This document shows positions 11,930 to 24,132 of a DNA stretch of 64,000 nucleotides, one piece after another. Numbering within the stretch: the first letter of the stretch is position 1; each line of letters opens with the position of its first letter. A program made the position numbers and the translations under genes. This DNA comes from Nicotiana tabacum (taxonomy: Eukaryota > Streptophyta > Magnoliopsida > Solanales > Solanaceae). Under the pieces are notes generated by a model, which worked only from the letters and a program-made list of their open reading frames with translations, searched no databases and was not told where the DNA came from. The DNA is taken from NCBI RefSeq assembly GCF_000715075.1, contig NC_134084.1, forward strand, positions 1,614,501 through 1,678,500, in the 5' to 3' direction.

Positions 11930-13640
11930 AATTCGAATTAATTGGATACTGATTTCAAGTATTTGATATTTGGAGTATTATCCAACTAATTCGAATTCAT
12001 CGTAAAAAGTCTACTATTAGAGATTTTAGATCTTTGCTATAAAGACGATTTCATTCCTGAATCGAGATTTGTTATAAAGTAGAATATGGTAAAGAAGAAA
12101 GATGTTAAACTTTAGCACTAAGTTTAGAAATAGTGAATGATAATAAGTAATCCTCTAATGTTGAATTTGCATGAATATAGCAAAATTTACAGTATTTTTT
12201 CGTTCTTAACTAGAGATTTTGAATTCGGAAAAAAATTGAATAGTAAAAGTTTCAATAATAGACAAGTTACTAGTTCGGAATTGAAGCATAACTGATTCGT
12301 TGATATCACCTTCATATTACAATCTCGTCATCAGCGGCGGAGCCATTTTTGTGTAATGGGAAAATTACACAATGTAGATAAATAAATAAAAAAAATTTAT
12401 GTATATATATTATAAGTTGAATCTCATTTTCTTTATGTTCTGATACTCCTAAATGATTCATCGTGGCTTGTCATAAAACTTAGTGTCCAATGTATATAGT
12501 ATTAGATAAAACATTATTGTATAATATATATTATTATTATTTTGCTAAATATCATGATCGTATTTTTAGTGTTCCATGGAGAATAAATGTAAACGTGCAA
12601 TGATTGTACGGCATTGTAGTATGATTTGAGAATATTGTCCTAATGAAGTTGTTAAGTAAAGTTGACAACAATTATTAAGTGTTGGTTGAAGTAATTATTA
12701 TTACCCAAAAATATACATACAAAAAAATTCAATATTTTCGACTGACATAATCCATAGAAAATAAGATTAAAATCTCAAATTTACACGTTATATATCAATA
12801 AATTCGTAGAAATATCGATATATGAGCTCCTTTTTTCTTTTTTTCTTTTTTCTTTTTTTCTTTTTCAAATTACCGCAAGGTGGAGAAAAAGAAATTGCTC
12901 TTTTTTTTTTAACAATAAAGAAGAACGAAAAATATTTTTAAAAGAAAAAGTAATTTTCAATAGCAACGTCATTGTACATGGAGTAGAATATTAAAGCATC
13001 AAATTCTCTCTTTTCTTCTTTTTGTCTCAATTTTATGTTGTCATTTTGTTGTTGATCGAAAGAGACATCTTCATTTTGATTGACTTGAGGATACATTTAC
13101 AATATTTTTTCCTTCCTTATTTTTCTTTATTTTACCTTTCTATTATTATTTTTAGGAGAAAGAAAATAACGAGAATCGAATTTAAACTACATTTTGTTCA
13201 TTATTGAATTTCCCCGACATTATGAAAATTATTGAATTTACCCTTATATTATAAATTACATACCATTAAACTATATTGATAAACTTTTATCCTACTTCAT
13301 TGTTTGTCTATTTGATCAAAAAACTAATAAATGTATGATATGTATTTACCTATAGATATCTATCCCTAAATCGTGGTTATTTAATAATATTTAACTACAT
13401 TAAATCAATTAATCATAATAAATTTAAGCTGGTATACAATCGTCAAATCTTAGAAGGGAGCTGAATGAGACTCTTCTTTCTTCTACTATTGGATTCGATG
13501 TTGTAGATGAACTGCTTCCAAGAACGAGATATGGTATTGATCAAGTATTTATATTTACATATTATATACACGTTACACGTTTTTTTTTTCTTCCAATAAT
13601 TACCCTCCTAGAATTAAATTAACTTGATGGCGGGAGTAGG
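11930..13640. other. AT-rich intergenic DNA
   Basis: It contains pyrimidine-rich tracts (12831-12866 and 12900-12912) and a fragment starting gcggcggagccatttttgtg near 12334 that looks like another MITE end. No gene or RNA was recognised. Open frames here, such as 13022-13207, have low-complexity translations and no known motif. Confidence 0.45.
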
Positions 13641-14007
13641 TAAGTATTTATAGTGATTCGCCACAAAGTAATTTATCAGTTTAAAAGTTATTCCCTTGGC
13701 CAAATAGCCTTAACTTTATGTCGACTTTAGTCGTGCTGACATTTTGTAGCAACAATAATAGTTATAAAAGTCGAATAGGTCTCTATTAAAGTAATTATTC
13801 CTTGGTGATTTACATAAAATTTATATTTTATAGTCGAAAATGTCGCCACTAAAAGTTGGCATAGCCAATGAATAATTACTTTAGTGGTGACGTTTTCGAT
13901 TTTTGTAGTGCCTATAGTTGCAACAAAATATCAACACTTGTGTGATTAAAGTCGGCATAAAGTTAGGGATATTGTGGACGAGAGAGTTGCTTGTGAAAGG
14001 ACAAATT

Positions 14008-14168
14008 GTTTTTGTGGCGAACTTTGTCGCCTCTGAAAGTCGAAGTATCGTCACTAAAGTCGGCACAGCAGGCTACCACATCACGTCGCCACTAGTAAAG
14101 ACGACTTATCATGCAGACCTTAGTGGCGCCAGTTTACTTTGAGTGGCGACTTTTGTCGCCACAAAAAC
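14008..14168. repeat. Foldback unit within the CACTA-like region
   Basis: The outer arms gtttttgtggcga and its inverse tcgccacaaaaac are exact over 13 bp, followed by further gtcgcc pairing. The interior carries more gtcgccact copies in both orientations. A 161-bp unit of this shape can fold into a hairpin. Confidence 0.6.
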
Positions 14169-14209
14169 TATTTCTCATTTTGAAAGCAATTCCCTTCGCC
14201 ACAATAGCC

Positions 14210-14557
14210 TTAGAAGTCCAAGCCCATGCAAAAATGACCTCATTGTCATGGGAGCCCTTTCCTTACTCCTCAATATAGTCGCATGTTCTATACATTAAGA
14301 TTTGCAGCACCTATTCAGGAGCTGGGGAATCGGCTTGTAAGGAAATCTTGATTGAAAGTCCATATCTTTCTATTTTCCTCTATCTCCAGCTAGAAAAGAA
14401 TGTATGCATCAAACTTTGATGTCTCACTGGTTTAGATACGACGAGATAATCATCAAAGTTCTAGAATCTCAACTGGAATACCTCACTGCACCAGTACCGG
14501 TTATGAGCCACATTCAGCGAAGTGTTTCTGGTCTTTGTCCCCTTAATGCATTATAAA
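14210..14557. other. Unrecognised stretch with a short coding-looking frame
   Basis: It is less AT-rich than its surroundings. From about 14396 to 14557 a + frame reads without interruption to TAA and contains KVLESQLEYLTAPVPVMSHI. I do not recognise the family. It sits between blocks of CACTA-like repeats, so it may be a captured gene fragment, but a chance frame of about 54 codons cannot be excluded. No ATG context or splice pattern is convincing. Confidence 0.25.
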
Positions 14558-15877
14558 TTGCTAGAAAAATGAAAAAGAAAACAAACTTAAATTCTATAGG
14601 TTTAGCTAAGACGATTTCGGAAATTAAGAAATTCTTCGATTTCTTGCGGAAACAAATGATTAAACCATCTGCTTCTCAACTTTATGCCGACTTTAGTCGC
14701 ATAAGTGCTGACATTTTGTAGCAACTACGGTCGCGATAAAAGTCGAATAGGTCACCATTACTGTAATTATTGGTTGACAATATACCTAAGATCTATTTCT
14801 ATTCAATATTCTTTTGTCGTGTAATTATTTATGTTTTGTAGCAACTTTAGCTGCCAATAAATAATTTATACGATTTTCTAAAAGAAAATGTTGAAGAAAG
14901 ATAAATGATCAGACTTGTAATCTAAAGGTATCTTGATGTTGCTTTTCATATGATAAAATGACACTAGACAAAATTTCTCGGAGGTGATAGATTTTTCAAG
15001 TACTAATTTCTTTTGTAAATCTAAAGGTATTTTGTCAAGAGTTGATGGTTGATGGTTCATGAAATCATGTGTGATTAGACTGGGTACATAGGTCGGGTTG
15101 GTTCGGATTTTGCAATTACCAAACCAAACTAATTGTGTCGGGTTATTAAATCTAAAGACCAAATCAAACCAATAAAACTCGGGTTTTTCAATCTCGGTTT
15201 TTCTCGGGTTATTCGGGTTTTTTTCCGGTAAAATCTTCGTAGCACAAAACATATAACTTGTACTCAAAATATTTCTTCAATCCTAGTAAGATACAACTAT
15301 ATAAGGTATTTTTTTTAAAATAATACAAAATATGAGATGTGTCATGGCATTATCCTAGAATATTCAACAATTAAAATAATAAAATTATGTAATATAAATA
15401 TTGCTAATTAAAAAGCTATAATAAAAATAAACATAATCTAAAAGAACTAAGTCATGCTAAAATAAGTAGAGTAGTAGGGGAGCATTAATTACATGACTAA
15501 ACGTTAAAGAAAAAATAAAAATAGGTTATGCATTTTTATCTAAATTGTTGCAAAACAAAAAATAGATATTCAATACATTGTCGTTCGTAGAATTGAATTG
15601 AATGTCTTTTGTTAGTATTAGTATTGATTTGATTTTGGTTTGGGCTTTTTGTTTTAACTTACTATATTAATGACTATAAAACTTATTGGAATATTCAAAA
15701 GTTCTAAGTCCAACCTTAAAATAATACCTTAAAAGATAAAATTATGGAAAGTTTAAGAAATATTTATAAATTACATCACAATAAGTACATTTATATATTA
15801 AATATATCTAATATTTCTATATATGTAATGTCGGGTTGGTTTGGTTTCGGTTTGACGTTCTTTAGTTAAAACCAAAC

Positions 15878-16170
15878 TGTTGAGATTGATTGAGTATATT
15901 TATATACTTGTACTTGTTAGTTAGTTAGTTAGTATTAGAGGTGATTTGTTAGCTTAATAAGTCGTTTAGCAGTGTCATTAGTCAGTTAGTTTTGCATAGG
16001 TTAGTCCCCACCATCTGACAGCTGTCAATGTGTATATACGGTATCCAATACAATCAATAGAAATTACTTTGCATTTCTCAATTCTTCTCCTTCGATCTAG
16101 AATGTTCTCAGCTCCAGCTTGGAGCTTCATCTCCAATGGAGTTCGAACCCTGTAGTTTCAGTTCTTCACA
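15878..16170 (+). repeat. 5' LTR of copia 1
   Basis: Starts TGTTGAGATTGATTGAG and ends gttcttcaca, immediately before the primer-binding site. It has a four-fold tagt repeat near 15920. A tgtatatacggta stretch near 16030 may be the TATA region. Confidence 0.85.
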
Positions 16171-16182
16171 TGGTATTAGAGC
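16171..16182 (+). other. Primer-binding site (initiator tRNA-Met type) of copia 1
   Basis: TGGTATTAGAGC directly follows the 5' LTR. It is one base from the canonical TGGTATCAGAGC complement of the initiator Met tRNA used by copia elements. Confidence 0.85.
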
Positions 16183-16506
16183 GAGGCTCTGTTCCCTAGT
16201 CTCATCTCTGATTTTATGCTGTTCCGCTTCAATTCTAACTTGAGATTACGCATCAATTTCGTGAGTTCATGCAATTTTTTGTTTTTACCAAATTCGATTG
16301 AGTTTTTGGTTCAGTTCTAGATCTGAAGATAAAATCTTCTAAGTTTTGCATCGATCTCTGACTCCAGCTCAATTTTCTGTTTAGATCAGTTTTCGTTTGT
16401 ATCGATCTATCGCTTCAACTAGTTTTTCAGTTGTAGTTCAATCTTCGATTCTACTTGAGATATAGTTTTTTTTACTTCATCCTCAATTTTTTCAATTCTT
16501 CAAATC

Positions 16507-17987
16507 ATGGCCGGAGAAGATAACATCGCTGATCCAGTCATTGAGACGCAAAATCTGGTGATAGAAGTTATGGATTCCACTAATCCTCTATATATGCATC
16601 CATCAGAAAATGCTGGATCAAGTTTGGTACCAATGCCTTTTGATGGAATAGGATATAGATCCTGGAGAAGAGGAGTTCTACGAGCATTATCTGTAAAGAA
16701 AAAATTGGATTCATTAATGGAAAATGTAGGAAATCTAATTCTGAATCTACAAATTATGGACAGTGGGAAAGGTGCGACGATATGGTCACCTCATGGATTT
16801 TGAATTCACTTTCAAAGGATATAGCAGATAGCCTACAATATGTGAATGATTCAAAGGAACTTTGGCAAGAATTTGAAGACGGATATGACCAAACTAACAG
16901 AGCAAAAATGTATCAGCTTCAAAAGGAAATCAATGATTTAACCCAAGGCTCATTGGACGTCACTGGTTATTACACAAAGATGAAGAAACTTTGGGAGGAA
17001 TTGCACACGTTGAATGCCAACACTCAGTGCAATTGCCAATGCATTTGTGGAGCAAAGGCAAATATGTATAAGGAAGAGCAAGATAGGAGGCTAATTCAAT
17101 TTTTAATGGGCTTAAATGAGGTATACACAGTAATAAGAGGTAGCATCTTAATGATGAATCCACTGCCCACAATAGCCCAAGTATTCTCAATTTTGATTCA
17201 GGAGGAAAAGCAACGTGAAGTTAGACCACACAGTCAGTTAAATTTAGAATCAGTTTCAATGAATGTTCATGGTCAACCAAACAATGGTTTTAGAACAAAT
17301 TATAATCAGATGACAAACACATGAAGTAACTCCAACAGATCAGGGTACAGAGGTCCACGTCTGTTCTGTGACTACTGTAAAAGGCCAGGCCATACCAAGG
17401 ACAAGTGCTACAAATTACATGGCTTCCCACAGAATTTCAAGTTCACAAAAGGTAGAAATGTAGCATCAGCAGCAAATGTACATGGAGGACTTCAAAAATT
17501 TCCTACCGGAGAACATGATCTAGCTGAGAGCAATGGACAAAATCAACATCAAACTCAAATTGCACCAAACCTGACCAAGGACCAGTACAATCAGCTACTG
17601 AGCCTATTGGAGAAACTTCATATTGGAACTGTAGCTGAGACCACAAACAACATCACAAATGGAGCTGTAAACTTCGCAGGTATATTGGTTTGTTGTACTT
17701 ATGATGAAATCATTGGTGATCTTTCATATAAGTGTTCACATTTACCTGCTAACTTTTGGATTTTGGATTCTGGTGCATCAAATCACATGTCCTATAACAA
17801 GAACTTATTCACCAACACTAGAGTCTTGCCATATCCCTTCTTAGTTACCCTTCCAAATGGTTATAGGGTTAAAGTGACAGAAATAGGTGATGTAGTTCTT
17901 AGTCCAAGACGGACCTTATACGGGGTGCTTCAAATTCAATCTTGTCTCTATTCATTCTTTGACCTTACAACTCAAGTCGATTGTTAA
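16507..17987 (+). pseudogene. copia 1 gag and protease
   Basis: ATG at 16507 starts a gag of the type MAGEDNIADPV, with a frameshift near 16755-16800; reading continues from about 16782 with MVTSWILNSLSKDIADS. An in-frame TGA at 17322 interrupts it. The same frame then gives the CCHC knuckle CDYCKRPGHTKDKC (about 17370), which packages RNA, and the aspartic protease motif WILDSGASNHM (about 17758). Gag forms the particle and protease cleaves the polyprotein. At least one frameshift and one stop inactivate it. Confidence 0.85.
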
Positions 17988-18850
17988 TTTTTCTGCCTAT
18001 ACTTGTATATTGCAGGCCCCTTCAATGAAGATACCTCTAGAGATTGGTAGAGCAAGAAATGGTCTGTACTTCTTCTGCTCAGAGTGTCAATCAGCAAATC
18101 TAGCTTCTTTTTTCAGTTATGGTATTTCTAACTCATGTCATGATACTAGAATTGTGTAGACTGGTTCATTGTCTACATCTCCAATTGTAAATAGCTGCCA
18201 GTCAAATAATAAAACAGTTTGTACTAGTAAGAGTCTAAGTAGTCTTTCTAATTCTGTGCAAGCATCTAAGTCACCTTCCTTTGCCACTGTAAATACCTAT
18301 CATTCACATAATAAAAGAGCTTGTTCAAATGGTTCTAGTTCCTTATCTGTTTCAGACCATGCAAATTGTGTTGATTACTTATGGCATAATAGATTAGGCC
18401 ATGTGCCTTTTATGAAAATGAGAGGGATCCATTCCATACCAATCAATTTTGCACCTAAACAACCTTTTCTTTGTTCAATTTGTCCTATGGCTAGACAGGG
18501 CAGACTTCCCTTCACCATTCTGTCACTGGTTCACCTATATCTGCTGATGCTATTACAGATTCCTCTCCACAAGACTTATTCATTGTGCACACACATGAGC
18601 AACAAACAACAACCAATCTGGACACTGCCACCAATGTTATGCCTAATTCCTCTACTAATTCTCCTATCATATTGCCTGAACCTAGAAAATCCTCAAAGGT
18701 ACATAATCCACCTTCTTACTTAAATGACTATGTTTGCTCCCTTCCAACACTGAAAAACCAACCACAACATGAACACACACATACACTCAACTCTCTTCTT
18801 TCTAAAACTCAACAGATTTATCTTCACACATTATGCCACAATAGTCAGTA
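17988..18850 (+). pseudogene. copia 1 integrase remnant
   Basis: The GAG-pre-integrase block LWHNRLGHVPFMKM (about 18380) and CSICPMARQGRLPF (about 18475) are present. The D,D35E integrase core that should follow is missing. The text passes directly to the linker before RT, including LPEPRKSSKVHNPPSYLNDY (about 18675). The element therefore lacks DNA integration activity of its own. Confidence 0.8.
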
Positions 18851-18854
18851 GGTC

Positions 18855-20411
18855 ATGGGGAACATTTCTCATGAGAGTGAACCATGTTCATATGAGGAGG
18901 CAACCATGAACCCTGCTTGGCAAGCAGCTATGACACAAGAATTTGAGGCCTTATATGCTAATCACACTTGGGATCTATTGGTTTTGCCTACAGGTAAGAA
19001 GACCATAGGGTGCAAACGAGTGTACAAGATCAAGCACAAGGCAGATGAGAGCATAGAAAGATTCAAAACAAGACTTGTAGTCAAAGGTTATACACAAACA
19101 AGCAGGGATAGATTATACAGAGACCTTCTCCCCCGTTGTCAAAATGACAACTGTCAGAACATTGATAAGTGTAGCTGTGAAGAAAGGTTGGGATCTTTTC
19201 CAATTAGATGTTAATAAAGCCTTTCTGCATGGAGATTTGCATGAAGAAGTGTATATGGATGTGCCACAAGGCTTACAAATCAACACACATGCATTATGTG
19301 CAAATTGAAGAAGTCCTTATATGGACTGAAACAGGCAAGCAGACAATGGTATGACAAACTTACAGAATCTCTTTGTTCAAGAGGTTTTGTACATTCAGTA
19401 AATGACTACACCCTTTTCTACAAGAAGAATGCTATTTCCAGCATATTTGTGGTTGTATATGTGGATGATTTCATTCTCACAGGGACAAACTTAAGTGAGA
19501 TTACAGCATTGAAGAATTTCCTACATGATAAATTCAAAATCAAGGATTTGGGCAAATTGCACTATTTCTTGGGTCTAGAGATATTCTATAGGACTGATGG
19601 AGTGCTCATTTCCCAGAGAAAGTTTGCCACAAATTTATTGAAGGAGTATGACTGTCTGGGTTATACTACAGTGACTTCTCCACTTGACTGTACTGTCAAA
19701 CTAAAGGCAACTGAAGGACCACTATTGGCAGACCCCACATTCTATAGGAAACTTATGGGAAAGCTAAATTTTCTCACAAATACAAGGTTGGATATCACCT
19801 ATAGTGTGCAACACCTGAGTCAATTTATGCAATCTCCAAGAGAACCACATCTCAAAGCTGCATTGCACGTGCTTAGATATCTAAAGGTCGATCCTACACT
19901 GGGCATTTTCTTGTCCAACAGCCCTGACTATACTTTGAGAGCATATTATGATTCAGATTGGGCCGCCTGCCCTGATTCAAGAAGATCAGTGAGTGGGTAT
20001 GTAGTCCTGTTTGGAGAAAGTGCAATCAGTTGGAAATCAAAGAAGCAAGATACAGTCTCGTTGTCGTCTGCAGAAGCTTAATACAGATCCATTCGCAAAG
20101 TAGTTGGTAAGCTGATATGGTTAAGGAGACTGCCGGAGGAATTGATTGATACATGTCAAGAACTTATCCTTGTTTTCTGTGACAACCAAGTTGCTGTACA
20201 TATGGCAAGAAATCTCGTGTTTCATGAGCGTACAAAGCACATAGAGGTTGATTGTCATTTCGTGAGAGATAAACTACAAGATGGACTAATCACTCTGCAT
20301 CATATTTCAACAAGTGATCAACTAGCTGACATTCTAACCAAAGCTTTGATTGGCATCAAACATACAAGCATCCTTGGCAAGTTGGAAGTGAATTCTTCCC
20401 CACCAACTTGA
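18855..20411 (+). pseudogene. copia 1 reverse transcriptase and RNase H
   Basis: RT opens with [20 protein letters not shown] and shifts frame near 19110. It continues with [39 protein letters not shown] and the catalytic YVDDFIL (about 19458). RNase H shows SDWAACPDSRRSVSGYVV, an in-frame TAA at about 20080, then FCDNQVAVHMA and HERTKHIEVDCHFVRDKL, ending at 20411. The joins are broken by at least two frameshifts and one stop. Confidence 0.88.
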
Positions 20412-20425
20412 GGGAGGGGGAGGGG
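20410..20425 (+). other. Polypurine tract of copia 1
   Basis: gagggagggggagggg directly precedes the 3' LTR. This is the expected plus-strand priming site. Confidence 0.85.
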
Positions 20426-20690
20426 TGTTGAGATTGATTGAGTATATTTATATACTTGTACTTGTTAGTTAGTTAGTATCAGAGGTGATTTGTTAGCTTA
20501 ATAAGTTATTTAGCAGTGTCGTTAGTCAGTTAGTTTTGCATAGGTTAGTCCCCACTATCTGACAGCAATGTGTATATATTGTATCCAATACAATCAATAG
20601 AAATTACTTTGCATTTCTTAATTCTTCTCCTTCGATCTAGAATGTTCTCATCTCCAGCTTGGAGCTTCATCTCCAATGGAGTTCGAACCC
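20426..20690 (+). repeat. 3' LTR of copia 1 (lacks the last 20 bases)
   Basis: Starts TGTTGAGATTG and matches the 5' LTR to gttcgaaccc at 20690, then passes into host element sequence. The 5' LTR has 20 further bases (16151-16170). Flanks caaac (15873-15877) and caaat (about 20690-20694) may be a worn 5-bp duplication. Confidence 0.8.
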
Positions 20691-20805
20691 AAATCAATTA
20701 TGGTCGAATTTTTTTTCAACACCAAACATAGTCGATTTTTTTTTTCTCAGTTTGACTTGGATTATCGGGTTGGTGCAGTTTGTCGATTTCCTTTGTACAC
20801 CCCTA

Positions 20806-22415
20806 AGACTGGTTTTTGGCAGCTAAATCTTTTATATTTAATTTCTCTAAGAAAAGGTTCAGATATTTTTTATGTTCATCGTATTCGAAGTTGAGCAATA
20901 TTATCTTTCGTTAGGCTTTTGGTATAATTTTATTCAAGTCATTACGAAAAATCATGTTTTTACCATTGACTCTTAACGAAACTCCAACTTGAACGTAATT
21001 TTGAACAATAGTTAAAAAGTTAATGGGTAAATTTGATATTTTTTCCTGAAAAGTTGCACGTGCATTCAACATTAGAACTCCGTTAATAATAAGGACAAAT
21101 ATAAAACAATTTACTAAAGATAAGAATATAAATGAATAAATTTTGACGTTTTGTGATTTCTCTAAAGTAAGGTATTGGAATCTGTCGTAGTATACTTTAT
21201 TCATATTATATTAAGAAAAATTCATTAATGTATTTAAATTCATTAAAACAAAAAGCGAACCTACTTTTGTTGTCTTGAAGTTGAATGCTTCAAATTGTGG
21301 TCCATGGATGGTGATTAACATCTGCATCTTTTGTTACTAAGATGACGATATTACCCTCTAATTATAATTAACTCCACTTAATCACAACAAAAGTACAATT
21401 AGGGCTGATTTATTTGTTCAACATTCAACATGAGTATGATGGTTCAAATAAATATACAATTAACCTCAATCATTAGGAGAAAATATCTAAAATTTCATTT
21501 CGAGAACTAGTATTTGTGGTGAAAAACTTAACACTTTACCATTCAATATGGTGGATGGATAATATTTTTTCGCTTTTAATCAGAAGTCTTGGATTCAGAT
21601 CTTTAAAATAAAGAAATGAAACATTTTTTCCATTTTAATGGGTTTTAAACGGAGTCTCGGGTTTGGATCCTTAAAATAAAAAAAATAAAATATTTTTTCC
21701 TTTTTAATGAGTCTTATACGATGCTAATCTGAATTCATCAAAGTCACCGAATTTTGAATATTGAATGGTTTTTAAAGAAATAAACTTGATGGTTTAAGTT
21801 GTCCACCCACTAAAATTTTGTTCTTAAAATATGGATGATTAAGTTTGTCAAATTAGCATGCTTCAAGTTGCCTATGATTGCAAGGCAAATTATAATTATT
21901 TAGTAATTAACTATTGGAGTTTGGAGTTCAGCCTTCTAAATTGTCTTAATCACTGAAAAAGTGTTTTCTCCTACTCAATTTTAGTTATTAAATAAATATA
22001 TTGCAACTTTGTTAGACCAAAAAGGACCCCATAGAAAAAGATAGAATAGAGAGGTTCTGCGTCATGTTAAACTTATAATTAAGTAGTATTAGCAGTAGTA
22101 TTTAATCCCAAAATATTTGAATTAGAAAAATCATTTACTTTTAATTTAAACACACTGGAGATTTTATTTCCTTAAACCATATTATTACTTGACCGTAAAT
22201 AATGTTTGGAATTCTCGTCACCCTAGTCCATAAATATTTTTCCGAGATATCAAAAGTCTATTTATTAACGTTGTAAAAAATATCTAAATAATCAAGTCAC
22301 TAATAAAATAATAACATATAAATTTCTATAATAAGTATTAACTGATAACATGATAAAAACGATAACTAACATTTTTCTATCATATTGTAAGCTCACTTAT
22401 AGTGTTAATGATCTT

Positions 22416-22449
<34 letters not shown>

Positions 22450-22800
22450 CTTAAATCCATACAAATAAAAAATAATCTTACTAATAAATAAAATACTTAA
22501 GTGTGTAAAAGTTAATAAACACTTAACCATTTGCAAATAAAATATTACATTTAAGAGTTGGATTACTCATGAAATCTGGCACAACTGGTTCGATCATCAT
22601 CAAATATGTTCCCTTTTTGTTTGGCGTTTAATTGCTTAAACTAAGGCCCTTTCCAACTAATCTCTGTCTTAATTACCTGTTATTGGCACCATTATCTTCT
22701 TAACCATGATTATTATTAGTACTAATTGTCTCTCTATCTAAAAAGAAAAAGGAAAGCAAATACATCCTTAATTGACAAAACCTAGTAATTTTGGATCAAA
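20806..22800. other. AT-rich intergenic DNA
   Basis: No gene, RNA or bounded transposon was recognised. A (TA)n tract lies at about 22418-22448. Two short variants of aaaataaagaaatgaaacatttt at about 21605 and 21675 suggest a local duplication. Confidence 0.4.
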
Positions 22801-22808
22801 GTAGCCAC

Positions 22809-22950
22809 AAAAAGTATAAAAAATCGCCACTAAAAGAAAAAAGTCGCCACTAAAAGTCGCGGCATAGTAGGTCGCTAAAGAAGGAACGACCTACTATGCC
22901 GACTTTTATTGGTGACCTTTTTCTTTTAGTTCCATTTTTTATCTTTTTTG
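22809..22950. repeat. Long hairpin (foldback MITE) with gtcgccact motifs
   Basis: The arms at 22809-22874 and 22887-22950 are inverse copies with few mismatches around a 12-base loop (22875-22886). The inner 14 bp, gcatagtaggtcg and its inverse, are near perfect. The arms share the gtcgccactaaaa motif with the CACTA-like region at 13.6-14.8 kb. A transcript through it would form a long imperfect double strand. Confidence 0.8.
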
Positions 22951-22983
22951 GTCGCCACAAAAATAATTTATCCTTTTAAAAGA

Positions 22984-23101
22984 AACTCTCTTGATCACAA
23001 TAGCCTTAACTCTATGTCGGCTTTAGTTGCTTAAGTGCTTATATTTTGTAGCAATTATAGTCGTCAAAAAGTCGAATAGGTCACTATTAAAGTAATTATT
23101 C
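22984..23101. repeat. Third copy of the about 100-bp CACTA-associated module
   Basis: It has tagccttaactctatgtcgg, then ttgtagcaattatagtcg, then gtcgaataggtcactatta, and ends aagtaattattc. The order matches the copies at about 13705-13800 and 14683-14770. It lies just downstream of the hairpin and so probably belongs to the same element. Confidence 0.65.
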
Positions 23102-24132
23102 TTTTAGAAATCACATGAAAATATTTTTAAAATGTTTGGATTGTAGTAAAAAATTGTTTGATTCCACAGGAATATTTAGGATCAATATTTATATTAAAAT
23201 CAAATAGGTTCTTTTAGGATTTTAGCATAAACATTTTACATAGCATCAAATCTTAAGACTTTTTAATATCAAACAAATATTCACGACCACTTTAAGAAGA
23301 TGAGGAATCTCTTACCATAAAAGAATAAATGATGGTGGTCAAATTGGCTACTATCAACTCAACTAAAGCAGAAAAAATCTCCTATCTTCTCTTTGAATAA
23401 AGTAAATTATTAAATATTAAATAAAGAATATTTGTTTTCTCCTTCCTCCCATTTTATAGGTCTTGTAGATATATCACTATTGAGGTATAAATATTAATTG
23501 TTTTATATTTAAAAGCTATTTATCCTCTTAAATGAAGCTCTTAATAACATGCATATTATAAGGGATTCGGACAACTGTCTCAAATGCAATATTCAAAACT
23601 ATCGCTTGTTGAACCTCAATCTCCACATGGTTATTAGCTAAATGGCAATTGACATTCACAATAAGCGAAGGACTGGTTCCATGGACGGATCTTAACAAAT
23701 TTTCCACTAGATGACTACTACAACTACATTATAATCGAGGCGCCTCAGTCTGAACATACTAGATTAGTTGATAAACTCGCTTAGTATTCATGTTCGTCTT
23801 CTTTCCTTTCCTTCCACACACTAATTTGAACATTAAAACGAAATTTTAAAAGATGATCTCACTGTCTCTAGATGATGGTGATGTAGTGGGTTTTTTAATG
23901 TTTAGTATAAATGTGTAATTAAAATTGTTGCATATATATATTTGTTTTGGCTACGTAAGCGATTAATGAGATCACTGTAATATCCAATTTTAAAAACAAG
24001 ATCCATCTACTATATAAAATACATGTAAAAATAAGCTAGTCGGTGGTTGATTATCTATATTCTAAGAGGTTTAATTAGTGCTTCACCACATCAGTAGAAC
24101 ATTATGAAGAAAAAAAAAGTCTTTTTAGCAAT
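23102..24132. other. Intergenic DNA, nothing recognised
   Basis: AT-rich sequence without a convincing open frame, RNA gene or repeat boundary. Confidence 0.4.

Larger units (their letters stand above)
13650..14845. mobile_element. CACTA-like transposon remains with subterminal repeats
   Basis: It is packed with direct and inverted copies of gtcgccacta / tagtggcgac. A terminus-like tttttgtagtg lies at 13899-13909, the inverse of the CACTACAAAAA end common in plant CACTA elements. The inverted pair tcgaaaatgtcgccactaaa (about 13834) and tttagtggtgacgttttcga (about 13881) frames a hairpin. A module of about 100 bp, starting near tagccttaactttatgtcg and ending aagtaattattc, occurs at about 13705-13800 and 14683-14770. 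No transposase was found and the far CACTA end was not located, so this is a decayed or non-autonomous copy. Confidence 0.55.
15878..20690 (+). mobile_element. Ty1/copia LTR retrotransposon 1 (degenerate)
   Basis: Two LTRs bracket gag, protease, a truncated integrase, and reverse transcriptase with RNase H, in copia order. Several frameshifts and stops and the loss of the integrase core make it non-autonomous. It resembles the Ale/Retrofit-type copia lineage by gag and RT motifs (inference). LTR differences counted by eye number roughly nine substitutions over about 265 bp, plus two small indels. Several are CG to TA or TT changes, as expected of methylated repeats. Confidence 0.92.
15085..20805. 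mobile_element. hAT-like non-autonomous element split by a copia insertion
   Basis: The left part is 15085-15877 and the right part 20691-20805. The right end ttgtacacccct matches the terminus of the element at 47558-48072, and both have gggttggtttggtt-type blocks near their ends. Flanks agactggg (15077-15084) and agactggt (20806-20813) give an 8-bp duplication with one mismatch, which fits hAT. The left terminal repeat is damaged. The interior is AT-rich without a transposase. Confidence 0.7.
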
